From: Cladochytrium replicatum
Taxonomy: Eukaryota > Chytridiomycota > Chytridiomycetes > Cladochytriales > Cladochytriaceae
Direction of reading: 5' to 3'
Assembly: GCA_025526935.1 (NCBI GenBank)
Contig: JAHLKD010000110.1
Span: 62,001-126,000 of the forward strand
Length of the DNA stretch: 64,000 nucleotides
Shown: positions 33,069 to 45,800 of the stretch, piece after piece
How the letters are laid out: each line of letters opens with the position of its first letter
Numbering within the stretch: the stretch's first letter is position 1
The notes under the pieces: model-generated
Seen by the model: only the letters and a program-made list of their open reading frames with translations
Told to the model about the DNA's origin: nothing
The model's database searches: none
Program-made: the position numbers and the translations under genes

Positions 33069-35896
33069 TCACAGCTTGGATTGTGCTGCAATCACCAACC
33101 GGCTGTACTCCTTTTCACCGAATGGCTGGTACGACCCCACATCCTTCTTAGAAGCAGACCTGCCCTCCATGAACGTGTCGAGCACATAAAGCGAATCAGA
33201 GACCTTTTCAGGGTCGAACGCCTCCTTCTCCAAGTCAAACTTGACGTGCTTGAAAGTCGAAGTCGTTGTGACGCTGCAAGACAACACAAGACCGATTAGA
33301 ATTAAACAACAGGTTTCGGTGCGCATCATCTGGGGTACCTTGAAGAAATACGGATGAAAACAGGAACAGCGTATTTCGGGAGATGCTTGTGCGCGTACGC
33401 GCTGAGGCCCTTGAGGTCAAAGTCGGCATTTGGCGAGATCAACGCCATGCCCGCTTTTCCATCGTGACCTATGGGGAAATTGTTTGAATAGGGTTAAACC
33501 AAGAAAGCGGAGGGAGCTGACCTGGGATCGGAACACCGTAAACGACGGCCTCGCCAACACCTTTGTACTTTGACAAGGCGTTCGCAACTTCTAAGGTGGA
33601 AACATTTTCTCCCTGCAAGAAGAAAGTTGTCGTTATTGATTCGGGGATGCGTTTTGTGGAGCTGCAGTAGAGTTACCTTCCAGCCTTTAAACAAATGGTA
33701 GAAAACAGCAGTGAGCAATACTTTTGGGATGATGAAAAAAAAAACATACGGAACGTATCGCCGATTCGGTCAACAAAGTAGACGAAGCGGTAGTTGTCAA
33801 GTTTAACAACGTCACCTGTTCTAATAAACATATCGCCTTTCACAAAGCAGTCTTTGAGAATCAAGTAATGTTTCAGTGATGACTAGATTTGTTCGCTAAT
33901 CTGTTCACCTGTCGCAACTTTTTTCTGTGATGCTTCACTATTTCCGTGGTAACCAAGATAGGTTTTGATGGGTCCATTCGGATCAGTCTTACCCAGCAAC
34001 TCTCCAGGCTCTCCCTGTTTGCACTAAACGAGCATATATTTCAGAAAAGCCGGAGGAGTATAAATTTGAATTCACCTCAATCAGGAAGCCATCGGGTCCG
34101 CGTCTCAAATCGCCAGTGACAGGGTCGACCTTGACAATCTTGGACGTTGTTCGGCTGAGGAGACAAGCAAATAATCAATGAAGTGAAATAGTGACCTTTG
34201 TAATACGTACGTGAACAAAATTCCGATCTTGCCAACGGCACCTGGGAACGGTGTTCCAACGACTTTGCCAGAGAAATCTAGCGTAGACCTGTGCAGCGTG
34301 GCGGTTCCCGGACCTTCAGAGGAACCGTAGAACTCGCCAATTTCACGAATCTAAGAATCGAATGTTGAGCATCACTAGAAACATAGGCATGAAGAAGAGT
34401 ACTTGGAATCGCTTGATGAACGGAATCCAAATATCCGGCCGGAGTCCGTTGCCGTACATCATGCGAACATTGTGCGCATTGTCGGCAGGTGAACGCGGAC
34501 TAGCAAGCAAGTAACGACACAGCTCTCCGATGTACTGAGCAGCCGTTGCATTGTATCTGCGGCAATCTGTTCAAATTGTTTCTGCGTTCAGGAAAAATGC
34601 AATGCAGCCGGCGGACTCGATGTTACCGGCAAAGTACTGAGACGCAGAGAACTTCGGTGCGAGAATCATGGTTGCGCCCGTAATCCATGCGACCTTTATT
34701 ACATCAAATAACACTAATTAGAGTTGAAACCAGTGTGCAGCGGTGGTTTCCTTACGCCGAACCCGCAAACACTCGCGGCGGAGTGATAAAGCGGCAAGCA
34801 ACAGTAGACCCGATCAGTCGGACGGACTTGGAACACTTTCGAGAATCCTAGAGAACTTGAAAAGAATCGTGCGCTTGACATACGAGCCGCTTTCGGCAAG
34901 CCGCTCGTCCCGCTGCAAGCGGTTTCGGGGTTTATTTTGATGCCAAGAGACCGGGGTTACACGTACCTAGTGTAGATGAGTGCGACAACAGCGTTCCAGT
35001 CTTTGCGAACGAGCACTTCCGGAGGCAATTCCGCATCTGAATAGTTCCGCAGCGCGATCGCCTGGTCCACAGAATCCGCGGCAAAGGGAGGTACGCGAGC
35101 TTCACCAGCTGTTAGCTCGATCGTCCACGGAGAAGGCATGCTGATGACCAACCGCAAGTCTGAGAACTCATCTTTTATCTCGTCCACAGCTTCTGTAAGC
35201 GAAGCGTGAAAGAGGAGCATCTTTGGTTTCGCAACCTTAATGCTGTGGATCAGCGCCTTGTCTTGTGAAAAATGAATTTAAAGGTGACGATGGAAGAGCA
35301 GTGAATTCCATACCGCGCTGGTTGTTGTTGAGGAACGCTCCAGTCGCACCGACTTTCATTAGACCGAGCCACCTACAGTGACACGGTTCAGTCTCGTAAG
35401 AACGAAGAGTGGGAGTATAACTTACCAAAAAAGAAAGTCAGGGCAGTTCGGGAACATGAGTGCGACCATGTCTGAGAATATGAAGACATTTGAGTACTCC
35501 TTCCTTCATCTCTCCAGAATGCATACCTCCCGGACCAATACCCTGGTCCATAAGCCAACGCGCCTACGAAACAGAACCGAAACTGCCATCAGTCTCGTCC
35601 AGTGGATAAATATACTTCTCACTTACATTCCGGTTTGATTCGGCATGCAACTCTGCGTAACTCCACGCATCGTTTCCAAAAACCAAGGCATCGCGATGGG
35701 GAGCCTTTTCCACTTGCTCGATGAACTTGTGTATGAGGCCCGCCTTGCCCTGAGCAACGGCCTTCTCTGTGCTGTCAACAGGAGCCGTCAACTACACATC
35801 GTGATGAATGATCGGCTGGCTACGCTACCTCTTCAGAAAGCCGGTGAGGAGAAGGATGGTCCTGATGTCGTGCGCGATTCCGTAGGGGTCGGACAT
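33069..35896 (-). CDS. Very-long-chain acyl-CoA synthetase / FATP (FAT-C), peroxisomal
   Basis: Paralogue of FAT-B with the same exon plan, from ATG at 35896 (MSDPYGIAHDIRTILLL). Exons include FIEQVEKAPHRDALVFGNDA, WLGLMKVGATGAFLNNNQRG, IYTSGTSGLPKAARM, YCCLPLYHSAASV, MYGNGLRPDIWIPF, GEFYGSSEGPGTATLHR, DRIGDTFRWKGENVST (8-nt microexon at 33677-33684), GHDGKAGMALIS and LPKYAVPVFIRIS. The C-terminus is AAQSKL, a canonical PTS1. The second exon is best started after GTTGACAG, because an earlier acceptor would create a stop. Complete and probably functional. It is divergently oriented to the FSIP1-like gene. Confidence 0.92.
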
Positions 35897-36322
35897 TGTG
35901 GTTACACTGAGGATCAGAGGTTCAGATTCGTGGGGTTAAGGGCGTGTGGCGGTTGGGGAAGTGGAATTCCATATTTTTATACATATATTTTTCAATTTGT
36001 GAAACAATCATGAAGTCATTATACTGCTGGAGAGACAATACCTCCGAGCAACCGAGACTTGCTGTCGCTGGCAGCTCTTTCGAAGGCCCCACTTGAAGAT
36101 TTCCCCCAAATTATCAGCATAAGTGGCGGCGACAAGCAGGGTCTGGTCTTGGGTCGTGTGACGTCGCGAAGATCACCAACGATGCCAATGCCCCAAAAGC
36201 ACACCACTGATGTCACCGTTCAACTTTGTTCAACCGAACTAGCTCCGCTGGATAATACCAATATCAATTATTATTGTAAATTCTGTTGTCCCAGGTTTAG
36301 TCACCTGACGTCCATACTTGCA
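35897..36322. other. Divergent intergenic region FAT-C / FSIP1-like
   Basis: Should contain both promoters. Includes AT-rich blocks (TTTTTATACATATATTTTTC near 35973). No gene recognised. Confidence 0.35.
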
Positions 36323-38230
36323 ATGGATCACGGTAGCAAAACATCTCCTTTGCGAATCCAGCGAACAAATCGATGCAGCGCAGATTCACGCAGTCAGGGT
36401 GGATTGACTCCACTACCCGCTGAAGGTACAGCATGATCTCCTTGACCATGTATCAATGAACTGATCCCGCTTAAAATAAGATGAGCCCAGCCTTGTGATA
36501 CGGAGCAGTATCGATGTCAAAAACAGCAGTATCTTATCTTTCACGTCGCAAGAGCTTCAGCAAGATGAAGAAGGTGGCCTTTCAGCGGAAACGGATGCAT
36601 TGATCAATGATATTCTGAAGAGGCAAGAGTTGTGGGAAAGGGAACGTGTAAGCGGTGTTAACGTTAAACGTTTGCAAATGCCAATCTGTGCTTTTATCAA
36701 AGGCTGGCGCGGAGGCGTACGTGATGCATCTTAAAGCAGGACTTCCCCCGTCCACATTTAAGTCAGAAAACATGACACCGTTTGTTGAAGCCGAACGTGA
36801 GCATGTGTTGAATGCACTAGATTTCAGCTAGCAATAGCGTAACTTGAATTAGCTACCAAGATTAGCGATTCCGCGAAAGCCGAGATCGAGCAATACGACA
36901 AGATCATGCGTGGCCTCGAGGAAATTCGGCAGCTCGATGCAGTCCTTCTGGAGAAGACCACGGTAAACATAGCCAAATGCATTCATTTCAAAATCCCATA
37001 AAGCATCATTCAGTTTTCCAAGCGCGTGCTTAGTGGAAGACTCGATGATCGTTCGGATCACTCCATTGCGGACGACTCTCGCTCAGAGGCAGACGACGTA
37101 TCCGTCGACCTGAAGAGCGTCCATTCAATGGATACACGGACGTTTCTGACGGAGCCTAAATGGCGGTCTCGCGCAAAGCGTTTTGAAAGGGAAAGGAGCG
37201 ACCAGTCTCTTTCCGGTATCTAGTTTGCAAATACTACCCCATGCATATTTTGTAGTAAGATTTTTGAAATGTCATTCGCAAGATGCTCGAAAGCTTGGGG
37301 CCATTCATGTTCCACTCAAGAAATCCGATTATCGTCAGGGGGACTTTATACAGCGGAACATTGTCGTAAGGCAACAAATGAATCACATCAGGCACATTCA
37401 CAATTGTAAATAGCTCGGACCAGAGGCTCGATATTACTCTGCCATGACAGATACAGAAAAGGACAGAGTAGAATCCATACTCCAGAGAGAGGAATACGAA
37501 AACATCGACGGAGGCGATACCGTAGATGATGCAAATTCAACGGTCTGTTATTCCTGTAGCTTAGAATCGAGAATCTTATGAATATTCGTAAAGGCTGCAT
37601 CCACCATTCTCACGCGTCCAACCAGTACAGCTTCGATTTTGTTCACAGAGCCTGAGATGTCAAGACTTGCTGAAATTGACCGGTAGACAATTCACTGATA
37701 CAAATTATAAGTTTTGCTGAATCCTTTGCAGAGCTCTCGAAAACATCATCCCGGCTTCGGAATGGGATAGCAAATCTGTTGTCTGGTCGGCGATCGATGG
37801 TACAGATGGGCGGGCAACTCCTGTCTCCTTGTTTTCAGCCAAAGTTCGGGTTCGAGGTAGCTCAGAAAACATTGTGATGTGTTGCAGTAGGTGATCTAAA
37901 CAATCCGAACCAAGATGTGGAAGCGGTCATGCATGACAAGGATTTACTTGTAAACCAGACTCCCGAAAATGTGCACCTTATTGAACCTGATCAGGCCCGC
38001 CGACTTCAAGATATTGACACTGCGCTCTCGGAGCTCCAAAACCTCGAAAATGTCCGGGTACGTCCATGGCCCACGTCATATTAACGTTTTTGCAGAATCC
38101 GTACTGATTTCTCGTTGGATGGTAGCCACTCACCAGGGCGGACATGGAACAGCTACTTGAGATGGCGGAAGGACATTGGAATCAGCACATCCGTGTAGAA
38201 GAGTTCGACTACGTACCAAGTAGTGCGTAG
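36323..38230 (+). CDS. FSIP1-like coiled-coil protein (putative flagellar)
   Basis: Many short exons read in the order of animal fibrous sheath-interacting protein 1: EIEQYDKIMRGLEEIRQLDA + VLLEKTT, then YRQGDFIQRNIV joined to LGPEARYYSAM, TDTEKDRVESILQ, MSRLAEIDRALENI, ARRLQDIDTALSELQNLENV, and a final exon MEQLLEMAEGHWNQHI. The RNI motif, EK.R...L and two [RL]xxID.xL repeats support the match. FSIP1 relatives are linked to axonemes or sperm-flagellum structures, which suits a zoosporic fungus. The first exon is uncertain (ATG at 36323, MDHGSKTSPLRIQ, does not join cleanly). The last join, near 38140, also appears out of phase. One or two small errors or unusual introns must be assumed. Confidence 0.55.
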
Positions 38231-38396
38231 AAATGATTCAATTGGTGTAAACATTTTTTCACATTCTCATGTGGCTATATTGCTGGTGACGCTCTGACTA
38301 TTTCAATAAACTGTGAGAATTAATAGCGCTTGAATGCTGCTGATTGGAGGAAGCAAAGTTAATACACGCATCGGTAGACTCGGTTGTCCGAACGCC

Positions 38397-39431
38397 ATGC
38401 AGTCATCCATTCTCCTAGTGTTCGTGTTGTTCAACTTACTGGATCTTGCAGTGAAAGTGAAAGGTATATTGGTTTACTGGAAGTCCCACTGAGCCGGATG
38501 TCTGAAATCGAGTGAAACAGGTTGTTGCTACACCAGCACACCCTCCTACTATGCAGATCAATCCAGCTACCTTGTGTCCCTCAGCGTTCTAATGCGCTCC
38601 AACCTATCTGCGCCGATCGTGATCTCCTTCCCACCAACCGCAACTATCAGACCAGCCCAAACATGCACGATCTCTTCTTCCGACGCTATCTGTGTGGACG
38701 CTCGGGAGCTGTTCACACTATGGGTGTCTTTGTCCGACGGAGGTTGGCCCACTGTCCGAAGCATTGTCGTTGGCGGTGAAACTTGCACGCTCGGTTGCAC
38801 TGCTCAAGGCCTTCCGCAGGGTGTTCTCATCGGATCAGTCGCGGCCGCCGGTGGCGTTTTAGCCATCATTGTGTTCGTCGTGCTGAGAGGACGAGCGAAC
38901 GGTGGCTGGAAACAAAGGTTTGGGAAGAAAGGACGGGATAAACAGGATCAGGATACCGTGAGCACACCGACTCGGGAGAGTGGTGTGGTGAGTCGGAGCA
39001 ATTTGCAACATCGGAGGTCACCACGGTCCGACTCGTTCCCAGACGCGGACATCGCTGCCACGGGTCGCAAGGTGACACTACCTCCGACAATGAGAGAGAT
39101 CAGGGTTAGGGAGAGTTCGAGTGGGGGTTTGGTCAAGATTGAGAAATTGGACGACGGAGTTGAAAAGGGAACGCTGATGGATAAGTTGGTGCAGAATGCA
39201 AGGACTTCGGAAAAGGAGATGCCAGCTCCCGTGTCCGTGCGGAGAACAAGGGATCATGGAGCTGGTGGGAGGAGGGGTAGGGGAGACGAGGATGAGCGGC
39301 CTTTGTCAATTATACGAGATGAGAATCGGCCGCTTTCGCAACTATTTACGGATGGAGAGAGACACAGGGAAGAGGAGAGACCACTATCGATTATAAGAGA
39401 TAAAAATCGAGGCAAGAGAAACCACGGTTGA
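38397..39431 (+). CDS. Single-pass membrane protein of unknown function
   Basis: Two exons join in frame. Exon 1 (ATG 38397, MQSSILLVFVLFNLLDLAV) is a signal peptide. Exon 2 gives a Cys-containing extracellular region of about 115 residues (GCCYTSTPSYYADQSSYL, PAQTCTISSSDAICVDA, GGETCTLGCTAQG), a transmembrane segment (VAAAGGVLAIIVFVVL) and a basic cytoplasmic tail of about 180 residues rich in Arg, Ser and Glu. The motif ERPLSIIRD occurs twice near the C-terminus, with a related ENRPLSQLF between. I do not recognise the family. Topology suggests a small surface receptor or adhesion protein. Confidence 0.65.
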
Positions 39432-39838
39432 ACTTTGGTGTTCATTCGAGTCTTACGCTATTTGAATTAAGAGAATGATTAACTCAACAACGTTGAAATG
39501 CACGGACATTCTCGGCGGGAAAGCATTTTTCAGAAATTCCAAAAGCCGGTTTGGTACATCTGGAGCCATCCCAAAAAGTGCTTAAGATCGCTCTTATGAG
39601 TTTCCAGTCCAGATAAGGTGTGCCTGGTGCGTACTCCGCGGAGCGGCAATTGGACCCCAAAAGCCCGACATTCCCACAGCCCGGATGATTTCCGGCAAAC
39701 AATCAGCCGAACACGTGGCAGCCAAAAGCTTAAATTATCTGCCGCACCCTTTCATATTGACCGGTGTCGCTCGGTTGCAGGTATCACGAACGCAAGCAAG
39801 GCTCTGATCTCACACATCCAAAGGCGACACATCCAACA
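39432..39838. other. Intergenic stretch before FAT-D
   Basis: Presumed 3' UTR of the membrane protein and promoter of FAT-D. Short ORFs only. Confidence 0.35.
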
Positions 39839-42634
39839 ATGGTTTTCCCCTTAGATATCCTCGAGCGTAACGCTGTCCTGAACGACTTCAGGGCCATCGC
39901 GAACTTTCGGAAATGGATGACTGCGTGAGAACTTGCATGCTGCTAGTTGAGCCTTTCACTGATCTTATTTTGTGATGATCGCGTCAGTATGGACAAGGAC
40001 GCCAGCCTTGGCAGAGCGAGTACCTTTCACGTCCTCCAAAGCTTGGCCAGATCGTCACCAAATGGAGAGAGCCTCGTTTTTGGATCAAAGGTGTTCACTT
40101 ACTCCGACCTTGACAGAGGTGTGTTGAATACGTCTCTTCCAATTTTGTGAGGAACAGACTAACTCAAGCTTTTCTCAGAGTCCAACCGTGCGGTAATCCC
40201 TAACTCGAAACTTTCGGTGAAAAAACTCTTAAATCCAATGCTTTTATTGATCAGGCACGATGGCTCCTAGCAAATGATGTGAAGACTGGAGGTATGTAAA
40301 TCCTATATCGGGACGTCTAGTTTTAAATCTATGGCTGTGATGCATCAGATACCATTTCTCTTTTGCTTCCAAACTGCCCGGAGTTCATGATCTGGTGGTT
40401 CGGCGCAATGAAGATCGGCGCTATAACCGCATTCATCAACAACAGCCAGCGCTCAGCAGCACTCATCCACTCGCTCAAGATCGCCAAGGCCAAACTTATC
40501 ATTTTCGATGCAACATTCGCTGATGCTATCGAAGAGGTGCTTCCCGATATCAGCGATTTCGGTGCTCTCTTCGTGAACCCCGGGGCCTCGTGGTCGCTCG
40601 CCTCGTACTCTGGCCAGATTCCCTCGTTTGCCCCGGTTGTCGACGTGGAAGGTGCGCTCAGGGAGTTCGAAGACTCGGATCTGCCTGAAGATATTACGCG
40701 CCGTGACACCTGGCAGCAAAACTGCGCGCTGATCTACACTAGGTATGCTAATCGCTCCGATCAAGAAATTCATTTGTTGACTGATTACTTTTCTGCAGTG
40801 GAACTAGTGGTTTACCCAAAGCAGCCAACGTCACACATGGACGTGTGGTGCTTGCCGGTTACTTCTTTGTCGACGGTTTCCAGCTCAGGAAGGGTGACCG
40901 TACATACTGCCCTCTCCCTCTCTTCCACTCTAGCGCTGTCTTCGGTGGAATGGCTGTAAGTGCTGATGAAACCAAAATTTGCAATTCGACTGATTGTGTC
41001 TGAATAGGCAATGTTGGTCGCTGGAGGAACGATGATCCTTGTACCAAAGTTCTCTGCCACTCGCTTCTTCGAAGGTCACTTCATTTCTATGGCGAAAGAG
41101 GCTCTAAAGTTTACGAAATTCCATGTATAGAGTGCCGACAATACAACGCTTCTTGTGCTCAATACATCGGCGAACTTTGCCGGTATCTTCTTGCAACCCC
41201 TCCGTCTGCATCGGACACCAACCACCCCGTCCGGATCTTGTACGGTAACGGTCTGCGTCCAGACATCTGGAACGAATTCGTCCGCCGCTTCCAGGTAAAA
41301 GTGTAATCCTTTCTCCTGTTCGGTAACCTAAGTATTTCTGCTATCAGATCAAGGAGATCGGCGAGTTCTACGGTGCTTCGGAAGGTGCAGTTACTACAAG
41401 CTTGCTCTACCGTAGCCCCATCGATCGCAAGTGTCGCGTTACAGGAGGTGGTCCCGGTGTAGGATGTATCGGACGAATGGGTCCCATCGCAGGGTATGCG
41501 CTTCACAACAATTATGCTTATTTCTTCCTAAAACTCCATGTTTTTACTGCAGAGCACTTCTGAAGAACAAACTTGTGAAGGTGGACCCGGTTACTGGAGA
41601 TCCCGTACGAGGGAAGAATGGTTTCTTGGTGGAGGTACGCCACATTGTTGACGTTCTACGATGCTCGTCTTCTTAAAATGTTACCAGTGTAAGCTCGGTG
41701 AGACAGGAGAACTTATGCGTGAAGTTGTAAAGAACGCTCCTGTGGTTCTATTCAGCGGTTACCACGGAAACCCTGAAGCCAGCTCCAAGAAGCTTCTCAC
41801 AGGTGTGGGAAACACGCTCAGTTTCAGAATACAGATCTGATTGATTCGGCTTAGATTGCTTCGCGAAAGGCGATGTGTATTATCGATCTGGCGACTTGAT
41901 CAGGCGAGACTCGCTCTATTACATGCAATTTATCGATCGTGTTGGTGACACATTCCGTGAGTTTCCCTCCCTGAATTTCTTGCTGTATTCAATATAACTC
42001 CTCAACCTACTCGTCAACTTTATGATAATTAGGCTGGAAGGTAAATTGTCGGCTATCTGCTCCTTGCCTGTCTCTAACTTTTCAATGAGTAGGGCGAAAA
42101 TGTGTCAACAACTGAGGTTGCCGAGGTTCTTAGCAAATATCCCGGAATGCTTGAAGCTAACGTCTATGGTGCCGCAATCCCTGGTAATTGTCTTTGCCTA
42201 ATGACGATTGTACGATCTTGTGAATGCCATTGTTATTAGGACACGATGGGCGTGCGGGTATGGCAGCTGTCGTCGTCGGCCCCGATTTCGACATCTCTGG
42301 ACTTGCCAAGCATTGCGCTTCCAAGCTGCCCAAGTACGCGGTCCCACTCTTCATTCGCATTCTTCCTGAGTACGATTTCGCTCACGTACAATCATATTAA
42401 CTGTGACTAATTCATTCAATCACCAGCATTCCGAAGACTTCGACGTTCAAGCAGCTCAAGTACAACCTCCGCGAGGAAGGCGCTGATCCACAAGCGGTCA
42501 AGGAAGACCCTCTTTTCATTCTCGACTCGTTCGCTGAGGGACGCAACGTTACCAACAAAGATCCTGGAATCTACCGTCCCATGTCGTCTGCAGATTACCT
42601 GAAAATCCAGGGAGGCGTCAAGGCTCGTTTGTAG
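39839..42634 (+). CDS. Very-long-chain acyl-CoA synthetase / FATP (FAT-D), peroxisomal
   Basis: More divergent paralogue of FAT-B and FAT-C, on the opposite strand, from ATG at 39839 (MVFPLDILERNAVLNDF). The exons keep the family order: LLLPNCPEFMIWWFGAMKIG, IYTSGTSGLPKAANV (split by an intron), YCPLPLFHSSAVFGGMA, LYGNGLRPDIWNEFV, GEFYGASEGAVTTSLL, KVDPVTGDPVRGKNGF, DRVGDTFRWKGENVSTTEV (8-nt microexon at 42033-42040), GHDGRAGMAAVV and SIPKTSTFKQLKYNLREEG. It ends in VKARL; ARL fits the PTS1 consensus [SAC][KRH][LM], although it is weaker than SKL. Complete. Probably peroxisomal activation of fatty acids with a different chain preference, an inference from divergence. Confidence 0.9.
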
Positions 42635-42825
42635 GCCGGTTGTAGATTTGCATGCTTTCAAATTGATTGCGGTACTGTGCCTTGCAAGTAACTTTCGAGA
42701 TGTAAATCAGTGTTTTATGTTTCGCTCTCTTTTCGATTGCGCTCTTCGTTGTTTTTCATTTCCGTGTCCCCTCCACCTCATGTAATCGTTGAGAAACTCG
42801 AACTAAGCCCCTTTGAGGTCCCACA

Positions 42826-45800
42826 ATGTTTGCGTCGCAACAGTATTATGAAGAGGGTCCACGATCTGCGGAGAATCCGCATTCGTACAGCCAGCACGGA
42901 AACTATTATGACCCAAGCGTTCTCCAGCAGGCGCAAGAGTACGGCGAGCAAACTCAGTGGACGCAGGAGCAATACTATGAACAGGACAGATCTGTGCAGC
43001 CTTCTGACATGTCGGGACAGAGCCAATACTTGCCAACGAGTGAAAACTATACTTACAGCCAGCAGCCTTTTGATCCCGCTTTCCAGCCTCGAGCAATACC
43101 TCAAAACAATTATAATTTTGCACCACCAGCTTATTACCAACCTCAACCTGCAATGTATATGACTCCTAACAGCGGTTACGGTGAGCCTCCGAATTATCCG
43201 CAGAATACTGGATACAATTCTTACTGGCCAGGCCAGTATGGTGGGGATACAAATGTGTATGGGAGCGGGAATCAACCTCCGCAGTCAGACTTCCCAGTCC
43301 CTACCAAGAGAAGAAAGTCGAAGAAGGCTGTTGCAGACTCCATTGTTACTGCTGATCAACCAGTTAAGCCTCGCAGAAAGTCCAAGAAGTTTGGCACTAA
43401 TGTTGTTGAGCCTGTTGAGGATCAAACAAACAACGCCTTCGCTGATGCAATGTTTGGAAAACCAGTGCAGGTTGTGGCACCAGAATTCTCTTTCTCCCTT
43501 CCTGAAGAAGAACTTCGTGTGACGGCAAAGAAATCAAAGAAAAAGTTGAGAAAGTCAACTACTGTTCCAGTAAATACAGAAGAGTTTGGAAAGATTGAAA
43601 GTGCGACAATTCCAACTAAAGCAGGGAAAGTGGATTCCAATTTGGAACTAAAGCCTGACAGCAATAATGCTCCAATATCGAAAGACCAACAAAAGCCCCT
43701 AAAGTCTCCAATCGTGAACTTTGCAGATCCTGGCAGTGGTGCGAAAGATCCACAAAGCAATGGAGTTGTCATCAACACAAAGAATGAAAGTTCTAATGAA
43801 AAAGCTTCTAAAGTGGATCAATCTATGTCAAAAACTGAAGCAACAAAAGAAGAGAAAAAGAGTGTTGCAGCATCTGCAAATGGAACCAGCACAATACGGA
43901 TTGAAATAACAGAAGCACCAACAATACCTAGAGTAAAAAAAAGTGACATCTCCAAGGCTACAACCTCAGACTCTCCTAAAAAGATTGATGACCTGTCTGA
44001 AAAGACTCCATCAAAAAGTGAAAATCCAGCCTCAGATATAAAGGGAGATGTAACAGTATTACAAAGCCAAGAATCAAAAATTAAATTTAATAAGGAAGAA
44101 AAGCCACCTGCAACTATGGATAGTGCTGAGCATGCTTCAACAATCAAAATTGACATTCCAGTACTAAAAAACCAAAAATCAAGTGTTTCAGAAACCATCA
44201 AGAATGAATTGCCCATTATAGAGCCACCACAGAGCATCAATCAAAATAGTACAATCAAAGGTGAGATTAGCTCTTCACAGCAGCAAGAATCTCCTACAGA
44301 AAAGAGTGACAAGCCTAATTCAACACTTAAGAGTGACATACAAAAAGCACAGCAACTGGCAACTAATGTTGAAAAAACTGAAATCCAGGACTCAAATGTC
44401 AAAAGTGATCTTAATATTCAACTTGAGAATAAAGATAAACTTCCTGACAATCCCATGAAGTCTCCTACATCCGTTCAAGTCCAAAAGTCAAAAACAGACA
44501 TACTAAGCACTGAGATTCCCAAGAAAGATGTTGTTATAGAAGGGCAGCAAGCCGACCAGAAGAAACTGCCCTCTCGGACAGAACCAGAACGTATTCAGTA
44601 CATTCAAGATGCACAGTTGTTAGCAGGAAAGGAAGATGAAGGTAGTAATTTGTACTAATCTTCCAAGAAAATTGTTAAAAATACCAGCTCGTACAGGCAC
44701 GGATCAAGTTTCGGTACTTGGACGTTTGGTCGCTCGAACAGCCAAACTTATGAATATGCCAGTGTGCATTTTGAGCCTCATTGAAAAAAATTTTGTAGTA
44801 TGGAAGTGTAAATATGGTCTTGATAAATACATACCCAATAATGTTCAAGATGAGCCAAGGTAACTTGCTAATAATCATTTGCTTTCATCTACTTAAACTT
44901 CTAACAAAGGCAACAGTCAATTGATTCCTGGGTAATTACTCAAAATCCAGGAATGAATCACATTATAGCCGACACATCCCAAGATCCACTGTACTCAAAA
45001 ACACCACTGGTATGAATGTATATTGCAAATGTGGCTGTAAAATTGAAACAATGTTTGGTATTCAGACACTTGTTGGCCTAAATTTTTATGCTGGGACTAC
45101 TTTGATAACTTCGTAAGTACCCAGACCACAATATAGATGAGCGTTGTTGTTGATTACCTTTCTAGGAAAGGCCACAGAATTGGTATATAAAAGGCTTTGC
45201 TCTGATGCACTGAATCTTGAATTAATCATTTGAAGGAGTGCTAAGTGTACGGAACACTACTTCACAAAGATCAAATAAGGAGCTTTCTTCTCAGGAGCAT
45301 GAAATTCTACAGGATATGGCTTTTCTTGCTATGGGGATCATTGAAGCTCGTGGAGCACTTAGCGACCTGAAGTCAAGAGAATCCGAGCGAACTCTCATGT
45401 ATAATGTGGACTCAATGTTTCGAGAAACAATGTCTTCAGATGCTTTTGACTTGAAGAAAATACAGAGCTTTGTAGATAGGGTAAGGAATGAGAGTATAAT
45501 TCCTCAAACTTTACACAAATTAACTTGCGTGATTTCATAGACCATCTCCTCAACTCGAACTTGTCTTGGATGCACCCAGTTGCTCTTAGTGGACATCAAC
45601 GTAGATTCTATATCTTTTAGCACTTTGGTTAGGTCATTCAGTTCAGCATATGTAAATTTATGGAAGAGTGGCCAAAATGACTCTTCAAGAAATAATGCAG
45701 CTTTGGTGCAACTTGGGTCACTAGTTATTGAACTAAAGAAGGGGCAGTTTCCCTTTGTTCCAGAAAAACTTCCTGATACTTTAAAAGCTCAGTTGAAAAA

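Noticed and set aside
40329-40773. Overlapping minus-strand ORFs inside FAT-D
   Set aside because: Antisense to a conserved acyl-CoA synthetase exon; no independent features.
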